Of a DNA stretch of 64,000 nt, positions 1 to 8,539 are shown in pieces. This stretch comes from Rhodobacteraceae bacterium WFHF2C18 (GTDB lineage Bacteria; Pseudomonadota; Alphaproteobacteria; Rhodobacterales; Rhodobacteraceae): assembly GCA_002166865.1 (NCBI GenBank), contig NHTQ01000002.1:682001-746000 (forward strand), in the 5' to 3' direction. The notes beneath the pieces are model-generated. The model was not told the origin of the DNA, made no database searches, and saw only the letters and a list, made by a program, of their open reading frames with translations. Position numbers and translations under genes: made by a program. Each line of letters begins with the position of its first letter. Position 1 is the first letter of the stretch.

Positions 1-101
1 TTGTTGGGGCCTTGGCGGGGAAGGACGCCGCAGGACGCGACCAGCGACACGGCGACGGCAAGCGCGACGATCCGCGCCCGGCGGGAAGGAAGGGGTTTCA
101 C
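1..101 (-). CDS. Polysaccharide export lipoprotein, N-terminus only (cut by window edge)
   Basis: Only the first 33 codons are present. The frame starts at a GTG (99-101) preceded by a good GAGGAG ribosome binding site. It encodes a short basic stretch, a hydrophobic segment and a lipobox ending LVASC, followed by GVLPRQGPN. A Pro/Arg-rich stretch directly after the lipidated Cys is common in Wza/KpsD-type outer-membrane polysaccharide export proteins. The gene lies 95 bases downstream of kpsS on the same strand, so a capsule-export role is the natural reading. The lipoprotein call is seen in the sequence; the Wza/KpsD assignment is inferred from context and 33 residues. Confidence 0.6.
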   Translation of the reverse strand, partial: MKPLPSRRARIVALAVAVSLVASCGVLPRQGPN

Positions 102-196
102 TGCTCGGTCTCCTCGACCTGTTCTCGTTCTGCCTTGGTTTTTCCGGCAACCTACAGGAATCCGAGTAGAAAATCCAGCGTCAGGTGATTCGCCCG

Positions 197-1489
197 TCAG
201 GTCACCAGGCGCAACTGTTGCCGTGGCGCCGCGGTGCCGGCCTTGAGCGCGTCGTAGGGGTCTTCCGCGGCAAGCATCATGTCGACCACCTGCCGCAGGA
301 GCTGTCGCCGCCCGCGCGCCGAGTAGAAGCCGCCGGGCACCTGGCTGGTTTCCAGAAGGAACCGGCGGTAATCGGCATAGGCGGCGCGGTCGGGGCGTTC
401 GGCCCCGGCGAAGAAGTCCCTGACCGGCTTGGTCGAGACGAACTCGGGCTTGGCATAGACCGCGGCGCCGAAGGTCTTGAGCGGGATCCCGCGCCAGAGC
501 ACCTGCTGCGCGGCGGTGGAGTTCACGGTGACGGCGCTGCGCGCCTCGTCGAGGAGGCCGGCCAGCTTGCCGCCGCGCACGTAATGGACGCGGTCGGCCA
601 CGCCGTGGGCCCGTGAGATGCGACGCAGCACCCGTCGCACGGGGGCGCGGCCGTCTTCCAGCGGGTGATCCTTGACGACCAGGTGGTGATGCGGCGGCGC
701 GCCGTCGGCAAAGCCGCTGATCACCGTTTCCAGGAATTCCGCCGTCGTGTCGAAGGGCGAATGTGCCTGGAAGCTGGCATCGTGTTCCAGTTGCAGCAGG
801 GCCAGGTGATAGGGGAAGCCGCCGTGGCGGATGCGCAGCGTGGCCAGGCGACGCTCGATCGCGCGGACGGGCATCAGCAGCAGCCGCCGCAGGTGTAGCC
901 GGAATTCCCGTGCCACGCTGATCCGTCGGTGCGGCCGGAAATTGCGGTATCGGCGATTGGCCAGCAGGACCAGACCGTGATAGGCAGCGCCGTAGAACAC
1001 GTGCTGACGCATGTCGCCCCAACTGGCGGGGGGCAGGGCGCTGTCCAGGTCCGATCCGGCCAAGGCCTTGCGCATCTGGGCCAGGTCCATTTCCATCAGG
1101 CGGGAGTTCCCGTTGGCGCCGTCGCGCTCGTAGGTGACCCAGTAGGGCCGCAGGTAGCCCTCTTCGAAGACGTGGATGCGCAGCCCGGCGGCGCGCGCGT
1201 GCGCAACCGCCGCGGCATGGATCGGGCGGGTGTCGCCGTAGAGCACCAGGTCGGTGACCTGCTTGTCGCGGATGAGCCGCGCAAAGGTGTCCGGCCAGTC
1301 CGCCAGCGTGCCGAAGTAGGGGATGTAGCTGCCCCGGTCGGCCCAGAAGGCCGCGTCGCCGGCATTGAATCCCACGCGCCAGACCCGCGCCCCGGCCCGG
1401 CGCAGCATCCGCCCCAGGCGCCCGAAGAAGGGCCCGTGCGGCCCTTGCAGGAAAAGGAACGTCCGGCCGTGACCGGTCGGGGCGTGCAT
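197..1489 (-). CDS. kpsS: Capsular polysaccharide biosynthesis protein (KpsS/LipB family)
   Basis: 430 residues, typical for the Capsule_synth family. KpsS-type enzymes are cytoplasmic Kdo transferases that build the glycolipid anchor of group 2 capsules. The N-terminus (RTFLFLQGPHGPFFGRLGR) carries the family signature of a glycosyltransferase-B-like Rossmann half. Further family blocks are the VLYGDTRPIH and FEEGYLRPYW motifs and a C-terminal VNSTAAQQVLWRGIPLKTFG block, which resembles nucleotide-sugar binding regions. The ATG start has a GAGGAG site 6 bases upstream. The gene precedes an export lipoprotein on the same strand and is divergent from ribE. KpsC is not in this window. Confidence 0.87.
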   Translation of the reverse strand: MHAPTGHGRTFLFLQGPHGPFFGRLGRMLRRAGARVWRVGFNAGDAAFWADRGSYIPYFGTLADWPDTFARLIRDKQVTDLVLYGDTRPIHAAAVAHARAAGLRIHVFEEGYLRPYWVTYERDGANGNSRLMEMDLAQMRKALAGSDLDSALPPASWGDMRQHVFYGAAYHGLVLLANRRYRNFRPHRRISVAREFRLHLRRLLLMPVRAIERRLATLRIRHGGFPYHLALLQLEHDASFQAHSPFDTTAEFLETVISGFADGAPPHHHLVVKDHPLEDGRAPVRRVLRRISRAHGVADRVHYVRGGKLAGLLDEARSAVTVNSTAAQQVLWRGIPLKTFGAAVYAKPEFVSTKPVRDFFAGAERPDRAAYADYRRFLLETSQVPGGFYSARGRRQLLRQVVDMMLAAEDPYDALKAGTAAPRQQLRLVT

Positions 1490-1624
1490 GGCGGCTCCTC
1501 GGGTTTGCGATGATGTCAGGAATAGTCTGAAAATCTGTCAGAATTAAGGCCCGATCTTTCCGCGGCTTGCCAGCGGGGGGCGGGCCGGCTACCTCTGGCG
1601 GGCAAGGCAGGGGAGAAACGCCAG

Positions 1625-2212
1625 ATGTTCACCGGCATCATCACGGACGTGGGCCGCATCCGCGGGATCGAACGGCGCGGCGATCTGCGGGCGCGGATCG
1701 CCACCGGCTACGACACCGGGGGCATCGAGATCGGTGCCTCGATCGCCTGTGACGGGGTGTGCCTGACGGTGGTGGACCTGGGCGACGACTGGTTCGCCGT
1801 CGACGTCTCGGCCGAGACGCTGTCGAAAACCAATCTCGACGCCTGGGCCGAGGGCAGCCGGGTGAACCTGGAACGGTCGCTGAAGGTCGGCGACGAACTG
1901 GGCGGGCATATCGTGGCCGGCCATGTCGACGGCCTGGCCGAGGTCGTTGCCGTGACCGATGAGGGCGACAGCACCCGCGTGACCCTGCGCGCGCCCGAAC
2001 CGCTGGCGAAATTCATCGCGCCCAAGGGGTCGGTCGCGCTCAACGGCACGTCCCTGACGGTCAACGAGGTCGCGGGCCGCGACTTCGGGATCAACTTCAT
2101 ACCCCACACCAAGGAGGTGACGACCTGGGGCGCGGTGCGCGTGGGCGACCGGGTGAACCTGGAGATCGACACGCTGGCCCGCTACGTGGCGCGCCTGCAG
2201 GAGTGGGGCTGA
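1625..2212 (+). CDS. ribE: Riboflavin synthase, alpha subunit
   Basis: 195 residues, full length for riboflavin synthase, which dismutates two 6,7-dimethyl-8-ribityllumazine molecules to riboflavin in the cytoplasm. It begins with the invariant MFTGII and has two lumazine-binding repeats, about residues 1-97 and 98-195. The first contains the GGHIVAGHVDG signature, and the second contains LNGTSLTVNEV followed by INFIPHT. A GGGGAGA site precedes the ATG. No FMN riboswitch consensus is visible in the 135-base upstream gap, and no other rib gene is adjacent, so the gene looks monocistronic. Confidence 0.95.
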   Translation: MFTGIITDVGRIRGIERRGDLRARIATGYDTGGIEIGASIACDGVCLTVVDLGDDWFAVDVSAETLSKTNLDAWAEGSRVNLERSLKVGDELGGHIVAGHVDGLAEVVAVTDEGDSTRVTLRAPEPLAKFIAPKGSVALNGTSLTVNEVAGRDFGINFIPHTKEVTTWGAVRVGDRVNLEIDTLARYVARLQEWG

Positions 2213-2353
2213 CGCTCGGGCGGCCTTGGCGCGTTGACGGGGGGGGCGGTGATCGTTCGGCCCCGCGCCCGGCGCCGGTAACACATTCACGAAACATGTT
2301 GCGTCTATGCGGGCAGTTCTTATCCTGCGGTCAAAACCAAGGGAGGAGTAGAG

Positions 2354-3325
2354 ATGAGCCTTTTCAAGCCCAGCCGCCGTGAGCTTCTGAAACTCGCCGC
2401 CGCCGCGCCGGCCTTTGCCATGCCCGCCGCGGCGCGGGCCGAACTGGGCAAGCCGCAGGGGGCCAACCCGGCGCATTTCCGGTTCTCCGTGGGCGAGGCG
2501 CGCGTCACGGTGGTGTCGGACGGGTATTTCACCCTGCCCACGAGCGGCCTGGGCGTGAATGCCGACCGAGAGGAAGTGCAGGCCCTGCTCAAGCGGTTCT
2601 TCCTGTCGCCCGAACAGACCTATTCGCACACGAATCACCTCTACGTCGAAATCGGGGACGCGAAGGTTCTGGTGGACGTGGGCTCGGGCAACCGGTTCTT
2701 CGATACCGCGGGGCGGCTCATGGGCAACCTTGAGGCCGCGGGGATCGACCCCTACGCGATCACCCACGTCGTCATCACCCATGCCCACCCCGATCACATC
2801 TGGGGCATCCGCGACGATTTCAACGAGGCGATCCTGCCCGACGCCGAGTACCTGATCGGCGAGACCGAGTACGACTACTGGACCCAGGACGGGCTGGTGA
2901 ACGAGGTCGCGCAGGACATGCAGCAGTTCGTCGTGGGCGCGGTCAATTCGCTGAACGTGGAGGGCGCGAGCTGGACCCGCGTGCAGGACGGCCACGAGAT
3001 CGTGCCGGGGGTGACGCTGATCGACACGCCGGGCCACACGCCGGGGCACATGAGCCTGCGGGTGGACAGCGGGGATGCCTCGCTGATCGCGCTGGGCGAC
3101 GCGATGACGCATGCCTATACCAATTTCGTCCATCCCGAGTGGTACAACAACTTCGACACCGACGGCGCGCAGACGGTGGCCACGCGCAAGCGCCTGCTGG
3201 ACATGGCCGCCAGTGACCGCATCGCGGTGCTGGGTTACCACTTCCCGTTCCCCGGTGTGGGCCATGTCCAGCGCGACGGCGATGCCTACCGTTTCGTCCC
3301 CGCGCTGTGGCAGTTTAGGGGCTGA
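2354..3325 (+). CDS. Tat-exported metallo-beta-lactamase-fold hydrolase
   Basis: 323 residues. The N-terminus has a twin-arginine signal (PSRRELLKL, a hydrophobic Ala-rich stretch, then AARA), so the protein is probably exported folded to the periplasm. The MBL metal motif THAHPDH lies near residues 138-144, with later ligands in DTPGHTPGHMSL and LGDAMTH. Full-length MBL proteins of this type include lactonases and other hydrolases; the substrate cannot be read from the sequence. The start has a GGGAGGAG site 9 bases upstream. It ends 6 bases from the convergent DUF2189 gene, leaving no room for separate terminators. Confidence 0.88.
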   Translation: MSLFKPSRRELLKLAAAAPAFAMPAAARAELGKPQGANPAHFRFSVGEARVTVVSDGYFTLPTSGLGVNADREEVQALLKRFFLSPEQTYSHTNHLYVEIGDAKVLVDVGSGNRFFDTAGRLMGNLEAAGIDPYAITHVVITHAHPDHIWGIRDDFNEAILPDAEYLIGETEYDYWTQDGLVNEVAQDMQQFVVGAVNSLNVEGASWTRVQDGHEIVPGVTLIDTPGHTPGHMSLRVDSGDASLIALGDAMTHAYTNFVHPEWYNNFDTDGAQTVATRKRLLDMAASDRIAVLGYHFPFPGVGHVQRDGDAYRFVPALWQFRG

Positions 3326-3331
3326 CCCGGC

Positions 3332-4228
3332 TCATGCCCCATGGTCTTCCTGCCGGGCCCCGGCGCCTTCCTCGCGCGGCACGGCCGCGCGATAGAGGTG
3401 CCAGGTGGCGTGGCCCAGCCACGGCAGGATGATCATCAACCCGATGAAGAGCGGCGCGCTGCCGATCACCATCAATCCGGCCACCATGAAGCCCCACATC
3501 GCCACGGCCGTCGGGCTTTGCCGGGCGACCTTGAGCGATGTGGCCACCGCGACCGGCACCCCGGCGTTGCGGTCGATGAGCATGGGGAAGGAGACGAGGC
3601 TGATCACCAGCACGATCGCCGCGAAGACGGCGCCGACGCCAATGCCCAAGAGGATCATCGCCCACCCGGCCGGGGTGGCGAAGACATCGTTGAGAAAGGT
3701 GACGGCCGAGTCCGGGGCCGCCGGGCCCAGGGTCCAACTGTAGATCATGTAGGCGGCGAACATCCACAGGATGAAAATGCCCAGAAGGTAGAGGCCCAGC
3801 ACGACCACAGGACCGACGTTGCGCGCCCGCAGGCTGGACAGGGCGCTGCCCCAGCTCACATCCTCGCTGGATTCGTGCTGGCGGCTCATCTCGTACAGGC
3901 CCACGGCCGCCACCGGCCCCAGCAGGCAGAAGCCCGCGGCCAGCGGGAAGATCATGGGCACGAGCGCCTGGTCGAAGGCCATGTAGGCCAGCACGATGCC
4001 GATGACCGGATAGATGGCCACCAGGAACAGCACGTCGCTGCGGAACTTGGTGAAATCCGCGTATCCGCGTTTCAGCGCCTCGCGGACGTCGGCGCGGGTG
4101 ATGTGGCGGGTCCGGGGCGGTTCGGTGACTTCGCTGCCCAGGGACTCGGCCACGGCGCCGACACCGCGTCCGGTGCCGGCGATGGCCCCGGCGATCCAGG
4201 TGAAAGGGTTGCCGATTGTCTTGACCAT
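3332..4228 (-). CDS. DUF2189 domain integral membrane protein
   Basis: 298 residues with about six hydrophobic membrane segments. Recognisable DUF2189 features are the N-terminal ITRADVREALKRGYADF amphipathic region before the first segment and conserved GPVAAVGLYEMSR. The family has no established biochemical role. I chose the ATG at 4226-4228 because an AAGGAGAACGTC site lies directly before it; the longer reading frame upstream lacks one and is Pro/Ala-rich low complexity. Its 3' end nearly touches the convergent MBL gene. Confidence 0.82.
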   Translation of the reverse strand: MVKTIGNPFTWIAGAIAGTGRGVGAVAESLGSEVTEPPRTRHITRADVREALKRGYADFTKFRSDVLFLVAIYPVIGIVLAYMAFDQALVPMIFPLAAGFCLLGPVAAVGLYEMSRQHESSEDVSWGSALSSLRARNVGPVVVLGLYLLGIFILWMFAAYMIYSWTLGPAAPDSAVTFLNDVFATPAGWAMILLGIGVGAVFAAIVLVISLVSFPMLIDRNAGVPVAVATSLKVARQSPTAVAMWGFMVAGLMVIGSAPLFIGLMIILPWLGHATWHLYRAAVPREEGAGARQEDHGA

Positions 4229-4374
4229 GACGTTCTCCTTGGCAGGCCGTTCGGGATTTGGTGCCCCCGCCGCGGGCGTCGGGCCCCTGCCGGGCGCGTT
4301 CCATGTCGCCGCAGAGGGTAACATGGGCGGGACGGCGGGCCGCGTCACGATTTCGGGAGAAGTCGACGCGGCAA

Positions 4375-4409
4375 GCCGGTAAGCCTTTTCGGCGGAAAGG
4401 CTTACCGGC
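4375..4409 (-). terminator. Long perfect hairpin after the DegP gene
   Basis: A 14-bp perfect inverted repeat (left arm 4375-4388, right arm 4396-4409, 7-base loop) begins 10 bases after the protease stop codon on the minus strand. There is no T-tract, so it may act as a weak terminator or as a 3' stabilising hairpin. Confidence 0.55.
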
Positions 4410-4418
4410 GCCGGAGGG

Positions 4419-5903
4419 TTAGTCGCCGTTCTCTGCGAAGGTGACGGCGCGGAAGGCGTAGTTGCCATCGCGGTAGATGCGCAGGAGCACCGGCTCCCGG
4501 GCCTCGTGGGCGGCCGCGACCACCTCGATCAGGTCCTGCGGGGCGGCGACCGCGGTTCCGTTGGCCTCCACGATCACGTCGCCCCGGCGCAGGCCGGCCT
4601 GTGCCGCGGGGCTGCCGTTCTGGACGCCGGCAATGGCGACGCCCTCGATATCGGCGTCCAGCCCGAGGCTTTCGCGCACCGACGGGTCGAGCGGCGCCAG
4701 CGAGAGCCCGAGTTTCGGCGTGTCGTCCGGGGCCGGCGCCTGCTGCGCGGTCCGGGGGGCGGGCTTCTGCCCGATCTCGACGGTGAGGGTTTCCTCCGAC
4801 CCGTCGCGCATGACCGTCACCTCCGCTTCGGTGCCGGCCTCGATCTCGGCCACCGCGAAGCTGAGATCGCGGGGGTTGGTGATCTCTTCGCCGTTCAGGC
4901 CCACCACGACGTCGCCGGGCTGCATGCCGGCGGCCTCGGCGGGGCTGTCGGGCGAGACATCGGCCACCAGCGCGCCACTGTCGGTTTCCAGTTGCATCGC
5001 CTCCGCGATCTCGGGGGTGACGGGCTGGATCTGCACGCCCAGCCAGCCGCGTTCGACCCGGCCCTTCTCGCGCAGTTGTGCCACCACGTTCTTGGCCACG
5101 TTTGAGGGCACGGCGAAGCCGATGCCGACGCTGCCGCCCGAGGGCGAGAAGATCGCGGTGTTCACGCCGATCACGTTGCCGCCGGCGTCGAACAGCGGCC
5201 CGCCGGAGTTGCCGCGATTGATGGGCGCGTCGGTCTGCAGGAAGTCATCGTAGGGCCCGGCCTGGATATTGCGCGAGCGCGCCGACAGGATGCCGGCGGT
5301 CACCGTGCCGCCCAGACCGAAGGGGTTGCCGATGGCCACCAGCCATTCGCCGATCTTCACGGCGTCGGAATCGCCCCAGTCGACGGCTGGCAGTTCCTCT
5401 TCCAGGCCGTCGATCTTGAGCAGCGCGATGTCGGTGGCCGGGTCCGTGCCGACCAGCTCCGCCGTCATCTGGCGCTCGTCGTTCATGACGACGTCGATTT
5501 CCTCGGCCTCCGCGACGACGTGGTTGTTCGTCACCACGTAGCCGTCGGGCGAAATGATGAAGCCCGACCCCTGCGCCCGCATCTTGCGCGGGGCGGTGCC
5601 GTTTTCGTTCCCGGGCTGGCTGCCGCCCGGTGGCGTAGGCAGGCCGAAGAAATCCTCAAGCCCCGGAGGCAGGCGCGGGCGGTTGCGCTGCCGGGCGGGT
5701 GCTTCGGCGGTGCTGAGGATGCCCACGACCGCCGGCAGTTTCTCCTCGACCATCGCCGAGAAGTCGGCGGGCACGTCGCCCTGGGCCTGGGCGGGCGCCG
5801 TGGCGAGCGCGAGCGCGACCCCGAGCGCCACGGCCCGGCCGATCTGCCCGGTGGCCGCGGCCAGTCGGGCCGCCGGTCCGGAATGGGATGTAGCGGGGAG
5901 CAT
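4419..5903 (-). CDS. degP: Do-family periplasmic serine protease (DegP/MucD)
   Basis: 494 residues. A signal peptide ends at APAQA (residue 40). The trypsin-like domain carries the triad His128 (NNHVV), Asp158 (PATDIALL) and Ser233 (NRGNSGG). Two PDZ domains follow, at roughly 285-375 and 390-490, as in DegP/DegQ/MucD proteins that degrade or refold misfolded envelope proteins. The start is set by an AAGGAAGG site just before ATG 5901-5903; an upstream in-frame start adds 12 unsupported residues. An exact EcfG-type promoter lies on this strand at 5983-6007, about 80 bases upstream, predicting general-stress control. It is divergent from the small gene at 6103. Confidence 0.93.
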   Translation of the reverse strand: MLPATSHSGPAARLAAATGQIGRAVALGVALALATAPAQAQGDVPADFSAMVEEKLPAVVGILSTAEAPARQRNRPRLPPGLEDFFGLPTPPGGSQPGNENGTAPRKMRAQGSGFIISPDGYVVTNNHVVAEAEEIDVVMNDERQMTAELVGTDPATDIALLKIDGLEEELPAVDWGDSDAVKIGEWLVAIGNPFGLGGTVTAGILSARSRNIQAGPYDDFLQTDAPINRGNSGGPLFDAGGNVIGVNTAIFSPSGGSVGIGFAVPSNVAKNVVAQLREKGRVERGWLGVQIQPVTPEIAEAMQLETDSGALVADVSPDSPAEAAGMQPGDVVVGLNGEEITNPRDLSFAVAEIEAGTEAEVTVMRDGSEETLTVEIGQKPAPRTAQQAPAPDDTPKLGLSLAPLDPSVRESLGLDADIEGVAIAGVQNGSPAAQAGLRRGDVIVEANGTAVAAPQDLIEVVAAAHEAREPVLLRIYRDGNYAFRAVTFAENGD

Positions 5904-5982
5904 GGAACCTTCCTTTCCTTCGTGAGCCTTGCAAACCACTGGTCGCCTTCACCGGGTGGGAAGGCGTCTATGATGGGCGCGC

Positions 5983-6007
5983 AACGCGCGGCGGCGGCGG
6001 TGGTTCC
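5983..6007 (-). promoter_or_regulatory. EcfG-type promoter for degP
   Basis: On the minus strand GGAAC (6007-6003), 16 bases, CGTT (5986-5983): an exact match to the alphaproteobacterial EcfG consensus. The -10 element lies 80 bases before the degP ATG. Confidence 0.78.
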
Positions 6008-6022
6008 ACGGTTCCGGCCGCT

Positions 6023-6047
6023 GGAACGGGCGGGGCCCGTCCGCGTT
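6023..6047 (+). promoter_or_regulatory. EcfG-type promoter for the small tail-anchored protein gene
   Basis: GGAAC (6023-6027), 16 bases, CGTT (6044-6047) on the plus strand. It is back to back with the degP promoter, with 15 bases between the two -35 elements, and 55 bases before the ATG at 6103. Confidence 0.78.
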
Positions 6048-6102
6048 GGGCCGATGCGGCCGTCGCAAGGGATGGCCGCGAGGCATTGCAAGGAGGCCGG
6101 AG

Positions 6103-6444
6103 ATGACGACGGCGAAGCCGCGCCCCGAGACAGCCCGCCCGGCGGTCCGGGGCACGCCCGAGGCAGATCACGCCGAGGAGCGCGAGGCATTCAAGCGGCA
6201 ATACGAAGACCACGACGTGACAGCGCCCGGGTCCGAGGACCGATCGCAGGAAAAGCAGACAGGCGGCGCGGAGCGGCCGGGCCGCGGCGAGGTGCGCGCG
6301 GGCCCCGGAGACGCGGGCGCCAGTCACGCCCCCGTGCGCCTGCCAAGGCCCGCGCGCCGGATGCGCAAGCCGGGGCGCTTCGCCATCGCCGTGGGGCTGG
6401 CGGTGGTCGTCCTCGCCGTGCTCATCCTGCTGCTGAACCTGTAG
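6103..6444 (+). CDS. Small hypothetical protein with one C-terminal membrane helix
   Basis: 113 residues, not recognised as a named family. The first ~85 residues are charged and low in hydrophobics (rich in Glu, Arg, Pro, Gly), probably disordered. The last ~25 residues form a single hydrophobic helix (FAIAVGLAVVVLAVLILLLNL) ending at the C-terminus, a tail-anchor topology with the charged part probably cytoplasmic. An AGGAGG site 6 bases before the ATG supports the start. An exact EcfG-type promoter lies upstream, so it is probably a general-stress protein of unknown function, co-induced with the divergent degP. Confidence 0.7.
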   Translation: MTTAKPRPETARPAVRGTPEADHAEEREAFKRQYEDHDVTAPGSEDRSQEKQTGGAERPGRGEVRAGPGDAGASHAPVRLPRPARRMRKPGRFAIAVGLAVVVLAVLILLLNL

Positions 6445-6450
6445 CGGGTC

Positions 6451-6471
6451 GCCGGGGCAGGTGGCCCCGGC
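6451..6471. terminator. Hairpin between two convergent genes
   Basis: GCCGGGGC (6451-6458), 5-base loop, GCCCCGGC (6464-6471). It fills the 34-base gap between the convergent genes ending at 6444 and 6479. No T-tract follows on either strand. Confidence 0.5.
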
Positions 6472-6478
6472 CGTCGGC

Positions 6479-7288
6479 TCACTCGCGCCATTCCCCCATC
6501 GCTTCGAGGTCGGTGCGGGTCATCTTGGTCCAGACCTGCAGCCCGCCGTCGTCAGTGCGGGTGATCCAGACCTCTTCGAGCGGTAACGCGACCGGTTTCT
6601 CGCCGATCCCCAGGAAACCGCCCACGTCGATCACGACGTTACTGATGCCGCCCTCGTCGCCGGGCACGATGGCGTCGATTTCCCCGATGTGATCGTTGTT
6701 GGCATCGTAGGCCGGCACGCCGTCCAGAAGATCGGTGTCGAGCGCCGCGATTTCCTCGGCCGAGAGCATGCCGTCGGCCGGCTCGGTCGGTTCGGTGAAG
6801 TCGTAGTCGGGTTCGGTGTCGCCGGTATCCTCGGCCTGCGCCCTGTCTTGCATGCCGCCGTCCTCGCCGCTGAGATCCCAGTCCCAACTGCCTTTCTGTT
6901 CAAGCTTCGATCGCTCCCCGGTGTAGACGATGAAGACCCCGCCGGGATCGTCCCGGTCCGGTGCAAAGCGCAGGTTGTCCATTGTGACGTGCACTTCCTT
7001 CTCGCCGATGCCGAGGAAGCCGCCGGCGTCCACGATCACGCCCGTGACCTTGCCCGTGGAGGAGATGATGACATCGCTGATGTCGCCCACGTTCTCCCAG
7101 TCGTCGGGGACGTCGGTCAGGTCCATCTCGGCCATGGCATCGTCGGCCCCGGCCTCGGGGATGTAGATGTTCATCGCCATGAGGTCGGAAGCGCGCAGCT
7201 TCACGGGGCCGGCGCTGTCCCGGTCTTCGCTCAGCGCCGGCGCGGCCAGGACCGAGACCAGCGCGGTGGTGATGAGAATGCGGTTCAT
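6479..7288 (-). CDS. Exported protein with two PRC-barrel domains
   Basis: 269 residues. An N-terminal signal peptide (ending near APALS) is followed by two PRC-barrel-like repeats, about residues 60-110 and 195-250. Both repeats contain the same GGFLGIGEK block, so they come from an internal duplication. The linker is acidic (Glu/Asp/Thr-rich). PRC-barrel proteins of this exported alphaproteobacterial type are often stress-associated, but their molecular role is not established. The start ATG has an AAGGAG site. A one-mismatch EcfG-type promoter lies 34 bases upstream. Confidence 0.85.
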   Translation of the reverse strand: MNRILITTALVSVLAAPALSEDRDSAGPVKLRASDLMAMNIYIPEAGADDAMAEMDLTDVPDDWENVGDISDVIISSTGKVTGVIVDAGGFLGIGEKEVHVTMDNLRFAPDRDDPGGVFIVYTGERSKLEQKGSWDWDLSGEDGGMQDRAQAEDTGDTEPDYDFTEPTEPADGMLSAEEIAALDTDLLDGVPAYDANNDHIGEIDAIVPGDEGGISNVVIDVGGFLGIGEKPVALPLEEVWITRTDDGGLQVWTKMTRTDLEAMGEWRE

Positions 7289-7321
7289 TGAAACGTCTCC
7301 TTGCGTGGATGTCCGGGCCAT

Positions 7322-7346
7322 AACGCGCAAGGCGCGCCGGGGTTGC
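7322..7346 (-). promoter_or_regulatory. Candidate EcfG-type promoter (one mismatch) for the exported PRC-barrel gene
   Basis: On the minus strand GCAAC (7346-7342), 16 bases, CGTT (7325-7322). The -35 has one mismatch to GGAAC. The -10 is 34 bases before the ATG, a spacing like that of the exact sites in this window. Confidence 0.4.
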
Positions 7347-7380
7347 GTCGGGGGTGGAGAAATCCCGCCCTGACGCCGGG

Positions 7381-8409
7381 TCAGCCGGCGGCCTGGAGCC
7401 CGATCGCGCCGCCGTAGATCGTGAGGATCAGAAGGCTTTCCAGGCCGATGTTGGCCGGGCCCCGCCGTTCGCGCAGGATGAGGCCCAGAAGCAGCACCGC
7501 CGTCATCGCCAGGCCCACGGTGACCCAGAACAGATCCGCCCGGCCAATGGCGTGGTAGATGGAGCCGTCACGATAGCCGATGTCCGACAGTGTCAGGAAC
7601 AGAACGTCGAAGGTGTTGCCCCCGATGATCCCGCCGACGGCCAGTTGCAGCGCGCCCCGGCGAACGGCCGCCAGGGTGGTGACCAGTTCCGGCATCGAGG
7701 TGATGACGGCCGTCACCAGCGCCCCGACCAGCGACGAGGAAAGCTCCAGCCGGTCGATCAAGGCCCCCGCGCTGCGCGCGATGACCCAGCCGGCCACGCC
7801 CAGCACTACCATGAGCGTCAGGAAGCGCAGGATCAGCCAGGTGGGACTCTTGCGGGCGTCGGTTTCGTCCTCGGGCGCGTCCGTGCGGGTTTCGTAGGTG
7901 TCCACGGCGCGCCACATGGGTTCCTGCCGGACCATGGCGGTGCTGCGCACGCCCATGACGTAGATCACGAACAGCAGGACCGAGCCGGGGTGCACGGCCC
8001 AGAAAGCGGCCTCGGGCGTGACGAAGGCCACCAGCGGCACGGTGAGCATCATCATCAGAAGCCCCGCCTGGAAGATGTTGGCCAGTTCCGCCGCGGCGTG
8101 TTCGAGGTTGGCCCGGCGGTAGAGCAGATCGGCCAGCGCCAGAAAGGCGGTCTGCGCCGCGATCCCGCCCACGCCGTTGGAAAAGGCGAGCGAGGCGCGC
8201 CCGTCCAGTGCCGCGGTGAGCGAGACCACCGTACCCGAAAGCGAGGTCGCCGCGCCCAGCAGCACGCCGCCGGTCACCGCCTCGCCCAGCCCCGTGCGGT
8301 CGGCGATGCGGTCGGCCATGCCGGTCATCAGGGTGCCGAGGATCAGAACCGCCAGCGAGGCGCCGGCAAAGAGCAGCAGCAGAGAGATCAGCCCGAGATC
8401 GGAAAACAT
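7381..8409 (-). CDS. Sodium/calcium exchanger (CaCA superfamily) membrane protein
   Basis: 342 residues, about ten membrane segments in two homologous halves. The two alpha repeats that form the ion site are visible: GEAVTGGVLLGAATSLSG in the first half, and SLVGALVTAVITSMPELVTT followed by GGIIGGNTFD in the second. CaCA proteins exchange cytoplasmic Ca2+ for Na+ or H+. A central hydrophilic loop is acidic. The start at 8407-8409 fits the family N-terminus but lacks a clear Shine-Dalgarno. It follows an EF-hand gene on the same strand after 130 bases, suggesting a calcium-related context. Confidence 0.85.
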   Translation of the reverse strand: MFSDLGLISLLLLFAGASLAVLILGTLMTGMADRIADRTGLGEAVTGGVLLGAATSLSGTVVSLTAALDGRASLAFSNGVGGIAAQTAFLALADLLYRRANLEHAAAELANIFQAGLLMMMLTVPLVAFVTPEAAFWAVHPGSVLLFVIYVMGVRSTAMVRQEPMWRAVDTYETRTDAPEDETDARKSPTWLILRFLTLMVVLGVAGWVIARSAGALIDRLELSSSLVGALVTAVITSMPELVTTLAAVRRGALQLAVGGIIGGNTFDVLFLTLSDIGYRDGSIYHAIGRADLFWVTVGLAMTAVLLLGLILRERRGPANIGLESLLILTIYGGAIGLQAAG

Positions 8410-8539
8410 GGCGGTGACAATCCCATTGCCGTGACACGATTCAGTGACGATCGAGCCGTCTCGGGGCGCAAGAGGATACGCAAAAAGGCAAAGGCGCAAG
8501 GGCCTTTGCCGTCGCGGTCAATCAACCGGGGCGGGGCGG

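Noticed and set aside
1-246. Plus-strand open frame at the window start
   Set aside because: It overlaps a better-supported minus-strand lipoprotein start with lipobox and ribosome site, and has no start context of its own.
1500-1624. Possible FMN riboswitch before ribE
   Set aside because: The conserved RFN element segments are not present in this gap.
4278-4302. EcfG-like element before the DUF2189 gene
   Set aside because: The -10 position reads CGAC, two mismatches from CGTT.
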